Source: Planctomycetota bacterium (lineage in GTDB: Bacteria > Planctomycetota > UBA1135 > GCA-002686595). From it: a DNA stretch of 36,859 nt. Each line of letters starts with the position of its first letter. Position 1 is the stretch's first letter. The position numbers were made by a program, and so were the translations under genes. The stretch is from assembly GCA_002720975.1 (NCBI GenBank), contig PBIX01000053.1:1-36859 (forward strand), read 5' to 3'. A model generated the notes under the pieces. That model was not told the DNA's origin. It did not search any database and saw only the letters and a program-made list of their open reading frames with translations. Positions 8,669-17,552 of the stretch are shown here, piece after piece.

Positions 8669-10051
8669 ATGAAGCTCCTCCTCTCCCACAAGCCCCGGGG
8701 ATCCCACACCGAGCGGGGTGCCGTGCTCCTGCTCTCGTTCCTGGTCCTGATGGTGATCATCGCCATCGTCTACCAGCTGAACCGGGTCACGGCCACCGAC
8801 CAGCAGGTGGCCAATCGTGACTTCACCAGCACCAACATGGACCTGGCCATCGAGTCGGCCATGCTGGAGGTCTTCGAGCAGTTGCGTTCTGACGGCGAGC
8901 TGCGGCAAGCGGGGGGAGAGGATGACGGTGCGGCGGCAGCCGCCGAAGCCGCCGGGGCCGGACCCGGTGGACCCGGTGGAGGCGGTGAGGGCGGCGAAGA
9001 GAGTGCAGATGCGAGCGACTCCTTCATGGACGAGTGGGCCCAGCAGGCGGCCACCTCCTTCAATGATCTCGACCTGCGCATCCTGATCGTGGACGAGGAC
9101 CGCAAGTACAACATCCTGAACATGCTGGCTGAGGACCCCGACGAGGCCCAGGAGGCCTTCGAGCGCGTTGTGAGAATCCTGGATCTGTGTCGTGAGGACA
9201 CGGAGTTCGACATTCAAGAGGCGGATGCCGATGACATGGCGCGCATCATGCGCGACCACCTATTGGAGCGCGACAACTCCTATCTGCCGCGCCCGGGCGA
9301 GTTGCTGTCCTTCGATGAGGAGAATCGGTCGCGTGGGATGCCCCTGTCGGTCCGTGAGTTCATTGTTCTGGAGCCGTTCACCGAAGACCACTACCGGGAC
9401 ATGTTCGACAGAGATGGAAATCGCGTTCACGCCATCGATGCGTTCCTGACCATGTACACCTCACCTACAACGGGTGAGAGCGAGGGAGCCGAGGCACCTA
9501 CCAGCTCCGGGGGGTATTCGGTCAACGTGAACACGGCGCCGCGGGCTGTCCTGACCGGGTTGATGAACTACGGGGATATGGACCCATCCTTCTGGGAGGA
9601 TGTCGTGTGGTATCGCAATGATGAGGAAGAGGCTGATCCCGACCAGGAGATCGTGGAGCCCAGCCTGGATGAGTTTGGCGAGGAGATCCTGGTGACCAAG
9701 ATCTTTGATGGGCTCGAGGAGCTGGACGAGGTGCGTGGCTATGACATGCTCACCCCAGAATCCGTCGAGCGCATGAAGTCGCTGCTGCGGGTGGATAGCG
9801 ACGTGTTTTCGATCTACGTGACCGCTCGTATGGTGACCCTCGCTGAGCGTCACCAGTCCCAGGACTTCACCTCGCGTCAGGAGAAGGAAGAGTACGAACG
9901 CTCGGGTGCGCACATGATGCGTACGGTGCGCTGCGTCGTGTGGCGTCGCATGGGGGAGGAGGACGTGGACATCATCCCATTGCTGCGTTGGGAAGTGTTG
10001 GACTCCCCCCCTCTCCCGATTCTGGACTACCCCGACGGCTCTCATTGGTAA
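8669..10051 (+). CDS. GspK-like minor pseudopilin (type II secretion)
   Basis: This 460-residue protein begins with a short basic leader and RGAVLLLSFLVLMVIIAIVYQL (residues ~16-37), the prepilin-like N-terminal helix seen in GspK. The large globular part has the GspK pattern RKYNILNML with a following DEAQEAFERVV helix, RPGELLSFDE, LSVREF and SVNVNTAPRAVL. An insertion of Ala, Gly and Glu runs (residues ~85-115) is low-complexity. GspK sits at the tip of the type II pseudopilus. It follows the secretins by 65 bases, so the three genes probably work in one envelope machine whose remaining parts lie elsewhere. Confidence 0.78.
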   Translation: MKLLLSHKPRGSHTERGAVLLLSFLVLMVIIAIVYQLNRVTATDQQVANRDFTSTNMDLAIESAMLEVFEQLRSDGELRQAGGEDDGAAAAAEAAGAGPGGPGGGGEGGEESADASDSFMDEWAQQAATSFNDLDLRILIVDEDRKYNILNMLAEDPDEAQEAFERVVRILDLCREDTEFDIQEADADDMARIMRDHLLERDNSYLPRPGELLSFDEENRSRGMPLSVREFIVLEPFTEDHYRDMFDRDGNRVHAIDAFLTMYTSPTTGESEGAEAPTSSGGYSVNVNTAPRAVLTGLMNYGDMDPSFWEDVVWYRNDEEEADPDQEIVEPSLDEFGEEILVTKIFDGLEELDEVRGYDMLTPESVERMKSLLRVDSDVFSIYVTARMVTLAERHQSQDFTSRQEKEEYERSGAHMMRTVRCVVWRRMGEEDVDIIPLLRWEVLDSPPLPILDYPDGSHW

Positions 10052-10093
10052 GCTGCAGGCGGGCCCGACGCAGTCGGCGCTCCAGTGATATCC

Positions 10094-11704
10094 ATGGCCC
10101 GCCAGCAACCCAAGAAATCCCCCGCCCGCAAGTCGCCTGCAGTGGTCCGTGACCCTCTGCGCCTAGAGGTCTTCCAGCATCTGTTCGCGGCGGCCGCCGA
10201 GGAAATGGGCGTGGCTCTCATGCGCTCGGCCTTCTCGCCCAACATCAAGGAGCGGCGGGATTTCTCCTGTGCACTCTTTGACGGCCAGGGGCGCATGGTC
10301 GCCCAGGCGGCGCACCTGCCCGTGCACCTGGGCGCCGCGCCCCTCTCCCTGGCAGCCGCCCGGGAACAGGTTCCGATGGGTCCGGGAGACGTGGTTGTTG
10401 TCAACGATCCTTTTGCCGGCGGTTCGCACCTGCCCGACATCACACTTGTTTCGCCCGTGTTCTTGGGCAGAGGCAAGGAACCGGATTTCTATTGCCTGAA
10501 CCGTGCCCATCACGCGGATGTGGGGGGGGCCTATCCGGGTTCCATGGCGCCCGTGGCAGACGTACATGCCGAAGGCTTACGTATTCCGCCCATGCTCTTG
10601 GTGCGGGACGGTGAGCTACGCCGAGACGTGCTGGGACTGCTGCTGGCCAACATGCGCGTCCCTGCGGAGCGGGAGGGTGATCTGCTGGCCCAGTGGGCTG
10701 CCAACCGCGTGGGCACCCAGCGCCTTCAGGCCATGGCTGCTGAACACGGTCCCGAGGAGGTGCGGTCCCAGGCCGAGTCCCTGCGGGATTGGACCAACGC
10801 GCTGGTCGGGGAGCTTGTCTCGGGTCTTCCGCGCGGGGCCTGGCAGGCGGAGGACGTGCTCGAGTGGCCTGACGCACAAGGCGAGTCCGTACGCCTACGC
10901 TTGACCCTGAACGTGTCCACGCAAGGGATGCACTTCGACTTCACGGCCAGCGACGATGCCGTGAGCGGCCCGGTGAACACGGTGCGCGCCGTGACCCTGG
11001 CGGCCGTCTTCTATGTGATCCGCTGCCTCCTCCCTGCGGGCACGCCCACCAACGAGGGCGTCCTGCGGCGCGTTCGGGTAAGCACCCGGGCGGGAAGTCT
11101 GTGTGATGCGCGGTATCCAGCCCCTGTGGCGGCAGGGAACGTGGAGACCAGCCAGCGTCTGGTGGATCTGGTGCTTGCAGCTCTGGCCAATGTGCTCCCC
11201 GAACAGATGCCCGCCGCCAGCGCGGGGACCATGAGCAACCTGACGGTGGGGGATTCAGCCGGCAGCTTTGCCTACTACGAGACATTGGGCGGCGGTGCAG
11301 GGGCAGGTCCCGATGGACCCGGAGCCCACGCCCTTCAGACCCACATGACCAACACGCGCAACACGCCCATCGAGGCCATGGAGAATGAACTTCCCGTGCG
11401 CGTGCTGAAGACCACTGTGCGCCGTGGTTCAGGTGGCCAGGGCGCGCGCCGGGGTGGCGATGGACTCGTGCGGCGTCTGCGGTTTCTGCAGGATGTGCGG
11501 GTGGGCTGGATCGCCGAGCGCCAGGAGCTGGGGCCCTGGGGCTTGGCCGGTGGCGGATCGGGTCGTACAGGCTCAGCCCGCTGGCGTCCGGCGGGTGCTC
11601 GGGCGGACAGGCCCCTGGCCGGCAAGAGTGCCCTGGACATGCCGGCCGGCAGCGAGATCGAGGTGCGTACCCCCGGGGGCGGGGGGCACGGTCGCCGCCG
11701 CTAG
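10094..11704 (+). CDS. Hydantoinase B / oxoprolinase family protein
   Basis: The 536-residue protein matches the HyuB family throughout: RLEVFQHLFAAAAEEMGVALMRSAFSPNIKERRDFSCALFD near the N-terminus, GDVVVVNDPFAGGSHLPDI, NRAHHADVGGAYPGSM, TNEGVLRR, and YYETLGGGAGAGPDGPGAHALQTHMTN near the C-terminus. Family members hydrolyse hydantoins or 5-oxoproline in an ATP-dependent complex with HyuA; no hyuA is adjacent. I chose the ATG at 10094; a GTG three codons upstream is also in frame. The gene is 42 bases after the GspK-like gene, apparently by chance of packing. Its stop overlaps the stop of the convergent sulfatase within the tetramer CTAG. Confidence 0.88.
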   Translation: MARQQPKKSPARKSPAVVRDPLRLEVFQHLFAAAAEEMGVALMRSAFSPNIKERRDFSCALFDGQGRMVAQAAHLPVHLGAAPLSLAAAREQVPMGPGDVVVVNDPFAGGSHLPDITLVSPVFLGRGKEPDFYCLNRAHHADVGGAYPGSMAPVADVHAEGLRIPPMLLVRDGELRRDVLGLLLANMRVPAEREGDLLAQWAANRVGTQRLQAMAAEHGPEEVRSQAESLRDWTNALVGELVSGLPRGAWQAEDVLEWPDAQGESVRLRLTLNVSTQGMHFDFTASDDAVSGPVNTVRAVTLAAVFYVIRCLLPAGTPTNEGVLRRVRVSTRAGSLCDARYPAPVAAGNVETSQRLVDLVLAALANVLPEQMPAASAGTMSNLTVGDSAGSFAYYETLGGGAGAGPDGPGAHALQTHMTNTRNTPIEAMENELPVRVLKTTVRRGSGGQGARRGGDGLVRRLRFLQDVRVGWIAERQELGPWGLAGGGSGRTGSARWRPAGARADRPLAGKSALDMPAGSEIEVRTPGGGGHGRRR

Positions 11705-13260
11705 AAACTGCGCGGGATCAGGGCTCGCAGGGCTTCGCGACGGGCTTGGATCTCGTCCCCCGCGCTCTTCAGGTCAATGGACACCTCACCCGGCATGGCG
11801 TACAGATGCTCATCTTTCTCGAAGTCGATCACGAACTTGAACTCCTCGTCGCGGACCGCGTGCATGCGCCGACCCGGCTTCTGCTCGTAGAACAGGCAGG
11901 AGTAGTTCCATTCCCGGGCGCCCGCCTCACCCCGGAGCACGGGCAGGAAGCTGACTGAGTCCTGGGCCTCACCGGGTACGCCGAAGATCTCCGCGATCGT
12001 GCTGAAGAAATCCGTGCCGTTGATCATGGCGTCCGAAGTGGAGCCGGCCTTTACACCGGGGCCGCGCACGAAGAGCGGCGTGTTGATGCCCGACTCCAGC
12101 ATGGAGCCCTTGCCGCCTCCCACCAAAGACGTCGTGCCGTTGTCACCGACAAAGAAGACCCATGCCTTTGGGTGACCAGCCAGTAGGCGCCCGATTTCCA
12201 TGTCAAGGGCCTCGGTCATGGCGCGCACCTGGACCTCTTCGGTGCCATCCAGGGGTGTGTTGGGGTGTAGATCGGCGGGCGGGTCATGGAAGGGGGTGTG
12301 CACCGCGTGATACGCAACCCATTCGAAGTCCGCCTCGTGCGCCAGGGCCTCATCGGTTACGTCGCTGGTGGCGTAGCGCTCGCTATCGGACTCGACACCA
12401 TCTACGACCTTGGGCCAGGCCGTGTAGCTCTTGCCATTGAGATTGCCCAAGCTGCCCGCATAGTGGCCAAAGCCCGTGTCGTTGGGATGACTTGCCTCCG
12501 TTCCCAGATGCCACTTGCCATAGGCAGCCGAGCGCTGGCTGCCGATGCGTTCAGGCAGGGTGTCTTCATCCAGGCCCATGGAGCGGTTCTTGTGGCGCTT
12601 GGCGATCTCCCCGTTGCCGATTCGGAAGTGGAATCGACCGGTGAGCATGCAGGCGCGGGTGGGGCCACACTTGGGCGTCACCCACAGGTTGGTGCAGGTC
12701 ATGCCCGAGGCGGCGAGGGCATCCAGATTGGGCGTGTGGGAGTCCGCCAGCAGATCCCACCCCAGGTCGTCAGCGATGATGAGCAGCACCTGAGGCGAAT
12801 CGGTCGCGGGATCTTGCGTCGTATCTTCGGCCAGAGCTTGCTCCAGACCTTCAAGGGACGCTTCCAATTCCCTCCCTCGCTGCGCCTCCCCGCTCCAGGC
12901 GACGAGGCGCCCGATGGGATTGCCGCCCCACTGGGACACATCGAACCAGGAGAGCTGCAGGCCCTCGGGGCGGGGCTCGAAGAGGATGGCCGCCTTGCGT
13001 GGCGGGTCGGTGTGAACGTCGAACCAGATCCCCCTTTCGGGCAGGCAGGAAGTCTGGATCAGGCCCCCGGCCCTGTGGGAGGGAGACCACTCGGACCAGT
13101 CCGGGCCTCCGGGAAGCTGGCGCAACCGAGCCAGCACCTCCTCCTGCGGGGCGTTCAGGACCCGCGTCCGGCGCACTTCGCTGGAGTCAGGCAGCAGGCA
13201 CCCCAAGGTGAGGACCGCGAGGCCCAAGCCCAAGGGGAGGAACAGGAGACGGGATCGCAT
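11701..13260 (-). CDS. Sulfatase with N-terminal SRPBCC-like domain, probable lipoprotein
   Basis: The 519-residue protein has a signal peptide with a possible lipobox (TLGC, Cys21). Residues ~25-150 resemble an SRPBCC/polyketide-cyclase-like domain (RTRVLNAPQEEVLARLRQLPGGPDWSEWSP). From ~155 it is a type I sulfatase: LLIIADDLGWD holds the paired metal-binding Asp residues, and CGPTR at residues 198-202 is the C-x-P-T-R site whose Cys198 would be converted to formylglycine. Later come GKWHLG and HAVHTPFHDPP, and VFFVGDNGT. Substrate unknown. A TATGCT hexamer (minus strand, 13278-13273) lies 12 bases before the ATG. A GTG two codons upstream is an alternative start. No maturase gene is nearby. 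Confidence 0.85.
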   Translation of the reverse strand: MRSRLLFLPLGLGLAVLTLGCLLPDSSEVRRTRVLNAPQEEVLARLRQLPGGPDWSEWSPSHRAGGLIQTSCLPERGIWFDVHTDPPRKAAILFEPRPEGLQLSWFDVSQWGGNPIGRLVAWSGEAQRGRELEASLEGLEQALAEDTTQDPATDSPQVLLIIADDLGWDLLADSHTPNLDALAASGMTCTNLWVTPKCGPTRACMLTGRFHFRIGNGEIAKRHKNRSMGLDEDTLPERIGSQRSAAYGKWHLGTEASHPNDTGFGHYAGSLGNLNGKSYTAWPKVVDGVESDSERYATSDVTDEALAHEADFEWVAYHAVHTPFHDPPADLHPNTPLDGTEEVQVRAMTEALDMEIGRLLAGHPKAWVFFVGDNGTTSLVGGGKGSMLESGINTPLFVRGPGVKAGSTSDAMINGTDFFSTIAEIFGVPGEAQDSVSFLPVLRGEAGAREWNYSCLFYEQKPGRRMHAVRDEEFKFVIDFEKDEHLYAMPGEVSIDLKSAGDEIQARREALRALIPRSF

Positions 13261-13462
13261 GGACACGGGCCAAGCATAGCAGTCAGCGGCCGGGCCGCCC
13301 CAGCCTCCGGTTCGGCGAATGAGCCCGGGACGCTTGTTCCGCGCCGGTCACCCTGCGAGAATCCCCGACCGAGACCCGTGCCGCTGTCTGCCGGGTCTCC
13401 CAGTGCCAGCACCCGTTGGCTGTTCAACCTTGATTCCTCTCAGCCCCGATCGAGCCTGATCT

Positions 13463-14746
13463 ATGCCCTCTCTCAGTGTATTCGGAGCCCAATGGGGAGA
13501 TGAAGGTAAGGGCAAGCTGATCGACTTCCTGGCTGAGGCCAAGGACGTGGTCGTGCGCTACCAGGGTGGAGCCAACGCCGGCCACACGGTCGTCGTGGGG
13601 GAGGAGAAATACGTCCTGCACCTGATCCCCTCCGGCATTCTGCACCCGGACAAGGTGAACATGATCGGCCAGGGCGTGGCGGTGGATCCGATCAAGCTCC
13701 TGGAAGAGGTCGATGGACTCCTTGCCCGCGGCATCCACGTGGACGGTGATAACCTGCGCCTGGCCGCCGGCGCCCATGTGATCTTCGAGCACCACAAACG
13801 CATCGACGGGCTGGCCGAAATCTGGCGTGGTGAAGGTCGCATCGGTACGACGGGCCGTGGCATTGGCCCGTGCTATGGCGACAAGGCGGCGCGCACGGGT
13901 CTGCGTGTGGCCGACCTGCTCGACCCGGAGCGCGCCAAGGACAGGCTGGGAGCCGCCCTCGCTGAGAAGAACGCCCTGATCGAACGCGTGCACGGCGAAA
14001 CACCCCTGGACGTGGCCGAGCAGATCGAGAGCTACGTGTCCATGGGCGACCGTCTGCGTCCCTTTGTGGCGGACGTGGGTGCGGAAGTGCGCCGAGCCTA
14101 TAAGGAAGGACGCGAGGTTCTGTTTGAGGGAGCCCAGGGTGTGATGCTGGATATCGATCACGGCACCTATCCCTACGTGACGTCCTCCAGCACGGGGGTG
14201 GGTGGCATCTCCGGTGGCGCGGCCTTTCCGCCGCAGCACATCGACGAGGCCTGGGGCATCGCCAAGGCCTACTGCACACGTGTGGGCGAGGGGCCATTCC
14301 CCAGCGAGATATTCGGAGACGAGGCCGAGGCCCTGCGCAAGGCGGGCAACGAGTTTGGCGCCACCACCGGCCGGCCACGGCGCGCCGGGTGGTTTGACGC
14401 GGTGGCTGTGCGCTACGCCTTCGACCTGACGGGCGCGTCGGGTTGGATCATGACCAAGCTGGACGTGCTCTCGGGTCTGGATGAGATTCCCTACGCCGTC
14501 GCCTATCGGTCCGGCTCCGAGCGCTGGACGGAGTACCCGGCCCATCTGGCCAGCATGGATGACGTCCAAGTGGAATTCGAGACCATGCCCGGCTGGTCGG
14601 AGGACATCACGAGCGTGCGCTCGTTTGCGGATCTGCCTGCCAACGCCCGCGCCTACGTCGAGCACATCGAGGCCATCACAGGTGTTCCGATCGTCATGAT
14701 CAGCGTGGGCCCAGGACGTGAAGCCGTCATCCACCGCTCGAGTTGA
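13463..14746 (+). CDS. purA: Adenylosuccinate synthetase
   Basis: The 427-residue protein has the usual PurA length. It shows the GTP-binding N-terminus GAQWGDEGKGKLIDF (GDEGKGK at residues 12-18), the catalytic Asp13, GGANAGHTVVV, TTGRGIGPCYGDKAAR, FEGAQGVMLDIDHGTYPYVTSS, the TGRPRRAGWFDAVAVRYA segment and a TKLDVLSGLDEIP loop. It joins IMP and aspartate in AMP synthesis in the cytoplasm. It lies 12 bases before uppS and probably shares a transcript. The 202-base gap from the divergent sulfatase shows no other feature than the possible sulfatase -10 box. Confidence 0.97.
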   Translation: MPSLSVFGAQWGDEGKGKLIDFLAEAKDVVVRYQGGANAGHTVVVGEEKYVLHLIPSGILHPDKVNMIGQGVAVDPIKLLEEVDGLLARGIHVDGDNLRLAAGAHVIFEHHKRIDGLAEIWRGEGRIGTTGRGIGPCYGDKAARTGLRVADLLDPERAKDRLGAALAEKNALIERVHGETPLDVAEQIESYVSMGDRLRPFVADVGAEVRRAYKEGREVLFEGAQGVMLDIDHGTYPYVTSSSTGVGGISGGAAFPPQHIDEAWGIAKAYCTRVGEGPFPSEIFGDEAEALRKAGNEFGATTGRPRRAGWFDAVAVRYAFDLTGASGWIMTKLDVLSGLDEIPYAVAYRSGSERWTEYPAHLASMDDVQVEFETMPGWSEDITSVRSFADLPANARAYVEHIEAITGVPIVMISVGPGREAVIHRSS

Positions 14747-14758
14747 GCGCTCCCTGGC

Positions 14759-15541
14759 ATGAGCCCGACCGTCCAACGGCCTGATCTCGGTGGTCCTTTC
14801 CCCGAGCACATTGCCATCATCATGGATGGCAACGGTCGCTGGGCAACGGAGCGGGGCATGCCGCGGATCTTCGGCCACCGGGAAGGTGTGCGATCCGTAC
14901 GCGAGGTGACGACCGAGTGCGCGCGTATGGGAGTCAAGAGCCTGACCCTGTACGCATTCTCGGAGGAAAACTGGAAGCGGCCGGGCCAGGAGGTCACCTA
15001 CCTGATGCGACTGCTGCGTGTTTTCATGCGCCGTGAGCGCAAGACGCTGATGAAGAATGGTGTCCGCTTGCGTTGCATCGGCCGCTTGGACCGGCTGCCC
15101 GCCGCCTCCCTGGACGCTCTGCGAGAGACCGAAGCGCTGACGGCGGACAACGACGGCATGCTCCTGCGATTGGCTTTGTCCTACGGGAGCCGGGCGGAGA
15201 TGGCAGACGCCGTAAGGCGCATGGCGGAGGAAGCCCGCGCGGGTACCCTCGACCCTGCCAGCATCGATGAGGAGACCCTGCGTGCCTATCTCTATGATCC
15301 GACGACCCCCGATCCGGATCTGGTGATTCGTACTGCGGGCGAGATGCGTGTCTCGAACTTCCTCTTGTGGCAGCTGAGCTACGCGGAGCTCTACGTCACC
15401 CCTTTCTGCTGGCCGGATTTCCGCCGCGACCAGCTGCTGGGCGCCATGAAGGAGTTTGCCAGTCGGCGAAGGAAATTCGGCGGCTTGGAACAGGAAGACA
15501 TCCCAGCAGCGAGCACCGAATCCGTCGAGGAGACCACGTGA
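14759..15541 (+). CDS. uppS: Isoprenyl transferase (undecaprenyl diphosphate synthase)
   Basis: The 260-residue protein has all cis-prenyltransferase signatures: HIAIIMDGNGRWA with the catalytic Asp (residues ~17-29), FGHREGVRSVREV, LTLYAFSEENWKRP, and near the end IRTAGEMRVSNFLLWQLSYAELY. It makes the C55 lipid carrier needed for peptidoglycan and O-antigen. The usual RTSGE reads RTAGE here, a mild change. It overlaps cdsA by 4 bases (GTGA), so the two are translationally coupled. Confidence 0.96.
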   Translation: MSPTVQRPDLGGPFPEHIAIIMDGNGRWATERGMPRIFGHREGVRSVREVTTECARMGVKSLTLYAFSEENWKRPGQEVTYLMRLLRVFMRRERKTLMKNGVRLRCIGRLDRLPAASLDALRETEALTADNDGMLLRLALSYGSRAEMADAVRRMAEEARAGTLDPASIDEETLRAYLYDPTTPDPDLVIRTAGEMRVSNFLLWQLSYAELYVTPFCWPDFRRDQLLGAMKEFASRRRKFGGLEQEDIPAASTESVEETT

Positions 15542-16440
15542 GCGGGACTCAGAAGCCGACCCCATCGCGGGCGTCCAAGATCTGGCGTCGCACGCGGGTG
15601 GGGGGCAGCCTGGCTCTGGGAGTCGGGTTGCTCCTCTGGGGCGCGTCCGATCCCCTGGGGCCTTATCTGGTCCTGGGCTGCGGCGTCGCCATGGCCTTGG
15701 GGTGCGTGGTCGAGACCCGTGCCCTCAAGCTGTTTGCCGGACCTGCGAGCCAGCCGGGTCGTGGCGTACTGCTTGGTGTCCTTGCGGTTGCGGTGGCGGC
15801 CATCGCCTTGATCGTGCAGGTGCAGCCGGGTGCGGATGTGCGCCCCGAGCACTTTGATGTTGTGGGCCGCCTGGCCTTGGCGGTTATCGCGGTGGGGGTT
15901 GTGGGGTTGGCCCTCGGGTGGGTATCGCGCGCGCGCCCCATACGGGTCCTGGCCTCCCTGCTGTGGATCGCCCTGCCTCTCCCCGCTCTGTACCTCGTGG
16001 TTGTTGAGACCGGCGTGGCGGGCCTGGGAGCCCTCATCCTGCTCTCCAAGGTGGGGGATATCGCCGGCTACTACTCGGGCAACCTCCTGGGAGCCCGGTT
16101 TCCCCATCACCCGTTTCCGCGCCTGAGCCCCGGCAAGACCACCGTGGGTTGCCTGGGGTCTTTCATCGTAGGTACGGCGGCTGGGCCACTGCTGCCGGAC
16201 ACCTGGTTGCCCGATCCGCGGTGGGGGGTGGCCTCGGTGCTGGCGGCCGCCGCCCTGGTCAATTTGGCCTCCCAGGCGGGGGATCTGCTCGAGTCGGCGG
16301 CCAAGCGCCAGGCGGGCGTCAAGGATTCGGGCACCCTCTTTGGCCCTTCGGGCGGCTTCCTGGATCTCGTGGATAGCCTGCTCCTGTCCGTTCCCGTGGC
16401 CCTGCTCACGTGGCCCCTGTTGTTCAAGGAACTCGTCTGA
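15538..16440 (+). CDS. cdsA: Phosphatidate cytidylyltransferase
   Basis: The frame starts at the GTG overlapping the uppS stop and encodes 300 residues with about eight membrane segments. The C-terminal motif is recognisable: KVGDIAGYYSG, LSPGKTTVG, then SAAKRQAGVKDSGTLFGPSGGFLDLVDS. CdsA makes CDP-diacylglycerol from phosphatidate and CTP in the inner membrane. In the classic signature the glycines follow a His (HGG) and the end reads D-R-x-D; here these are SGG and D-L-V-D. The lysines and first aspartates are kept, so activity is likely. The uppS-cdsA order is common. Confidence 0.9.
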   Translation: MSGTQKPTPSRASKIWRRTRVGGSLALGVGLLLWGASDPLGPYLVLGCGVAMALGCVVETRALKLFAGPASQPGRGVLLGVLAVAVAAIALIVQVQPGADVRPEHFDVVGRLALAVIAVGVVGLALGWVSRARPIRVLASLLWIALPLPALYLVVVETGVAGLGALILLSKVGDIAGYYSGNLLGARFPHHPFPRLSPGKTTVGCLGSFIVGTAAGPLLPDTWLPDPRWGVASVLAAAALVNLASQAGDLLESAAKRQAGVKDSGTLFGPSGGFLDLVDSLLLSVPVALLTWPLLFKELV

Positions 16441-16464
16441 GATCGGCCCTCCGCCGGGCGGTGA

Positions 16465-16494
16465 TTGACAGAACCGCGCACTGGGGCCCATGCT
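16465..16494 (+). promoter_or_regulatory. Promoter candidate for the phoH operon
   Basis: A perfect -35 box TTGACA (16465-16470) is followed after 18 bases by CATGCT (16489-16494), a fair -10. The predicted start near 16501 leaves a short leader holding GGAG (16516-16519) before the TTG start of phoH. Confidence 0.45.
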
Positions 16495-16526
16495 GAAGCC
16501 CACTTCGATTCTCACCGGAGCCGCCC

Positions 16527-17552
16527 TTGCCCGAGATCACCATTCCCCTTCGCTCCCATGACGAGGCCATGCTCGTCCTGGGACCCTACGATCGCCTCGC
16601 CAAGCTGCTGCGTCAGTCCCTCGATATCGAGATCTACGCCAAGCGTGGCAACCTGAAGCTGAAGGGACCGGCCGCGGAGATTGACGCAGCCCGCACGCGC
16701 ATCGAGCACGTCCTCGGAAAATCGCGCAAGGGGCGTGACATGGATCTGGAAGAGGTCGAGCGGATTCTGGTGGGCAAGGCTGAGCCCGCCCCCAAGCCGG
16801 TCTCCAGCGAGTCGCGCCCTCAAGTCAGGCCCCCTCTCCCCACGGGCAACAGCGCGCCTTTCCATGCCACGCACCTGCGGGTGCGTCCCGTGGAACCGCG
16901 CAACGAGAACCAGGCCCACTACCTGGAGCAGATTCAGACCAAGCCTCTGGTCTTCGGATTCGGGCCGGCTGGGACGGGGAAGACATTCTTGGCCGTGGCT
17001 GCGGCCGTCCGCATGCTTCGACAGGGGCTTGTGCGGCGACTGGTCATCACACGGCCTGTAGTCGAGGCGGGAGAGCACCTGGGCTTTCTGCCCGGAGACC
17101 TTCAGCAGAAGCTCAACCCCTACATGCGTCCGGTACACGACGCACTCTTTGAGCTGATCGAGCCCGATGTGTTTACGCGCCTCGAGGAGGCGGGTGTGAT
17201 CGAGATCGCACCCTTGGCCTACATGCGTGGGCGCACCCTGGCGTCCTCGTTCGTCATTCTCGACGAGGCGCAGAACACCAGCACCTCCCAGATGAAGATG
17301 TTCTTGACGCGCATGGGTGATGGCTCCCACGTGTGTGTCACAGGAGATCCTTCCCAGAGCGACCTGCCGCACGGCCAAAAAGGTGGGCTGATGGATGCCA
17401 TCGCGCGCCTGCGCAGCTTCGACACCGTGGGCGTGACCGAGTTCACGACCGACGACGTTGTTCGCCATCCGTTGGTGGCGCGCATTATCCGCGCCTATCA
17501 GGCGCCCTCCCGAGGCGAGCGGACCGATGAGGCCCCGGGGGGCGCCTTGTGA
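16527..17552 (+). CDS. PhoH-family ATPase (PhoH/PhoL type)
   Basis: The 341-residue protein starts at a TTG preceded by GGAG. Its N-terminal ~70 residues resemble a KH-like domain. The C-terminal ATPase has Walker A GPAGTGKT (146-153), followed by VITRPVVEAGEHLGFLPGDLQQKLNPYMRP, AYMRGRTL, Walker B FVILDEAQN, TGDPSQSDLP and a RHPLV segment. The family is linked to RNA metabolism and often sits next to ybeY, as here. It overlaps the next gene by 4 bases. Confidence 0.93.
   Translation: MPEITIPLRSHDEAMLVLGPYDRLAKLLRQSLDIEIYAKRGNLKLKGPAAEIDAARTRIEHVLGKSRKGRDMDLEEVERILVGKAEPAPKPVSSESRPQVRPPLPTGNSAPFHATHLRVRPVEPRNENQAHYLEQIQTKPLVFGFGPAGTGKTFLAVAAAVRMLRQGLVRRLVITRPVVEAGEHLGFLPGDLQQKLNPYMRPVHDALFELIEPDVFTRLEEAGVIEIAPLAYMRGRTLASSFVILDEAQNTSTSQMKMFLTRMGDGSHVCVTGDPSQSDLPHGQKGGLMDAIARLRSFDTVGVTEFTTDDVVRHPLVARIIRAYQAPSRGERTDEAPGGAL

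Noticed and set aside
12286-13503. A 405-codon open frame opposite the sulfatase
   Set aside because: The sulfatase frame has clear motifs throughout, while this one has none.
13424-15565. A 713-codon open frame antisense to purA and uppS
   Set aside because: It lies opposite two well-recognised genes and has His/Gly/Arg-rich antisense composition; it is a product of high GC codon use.
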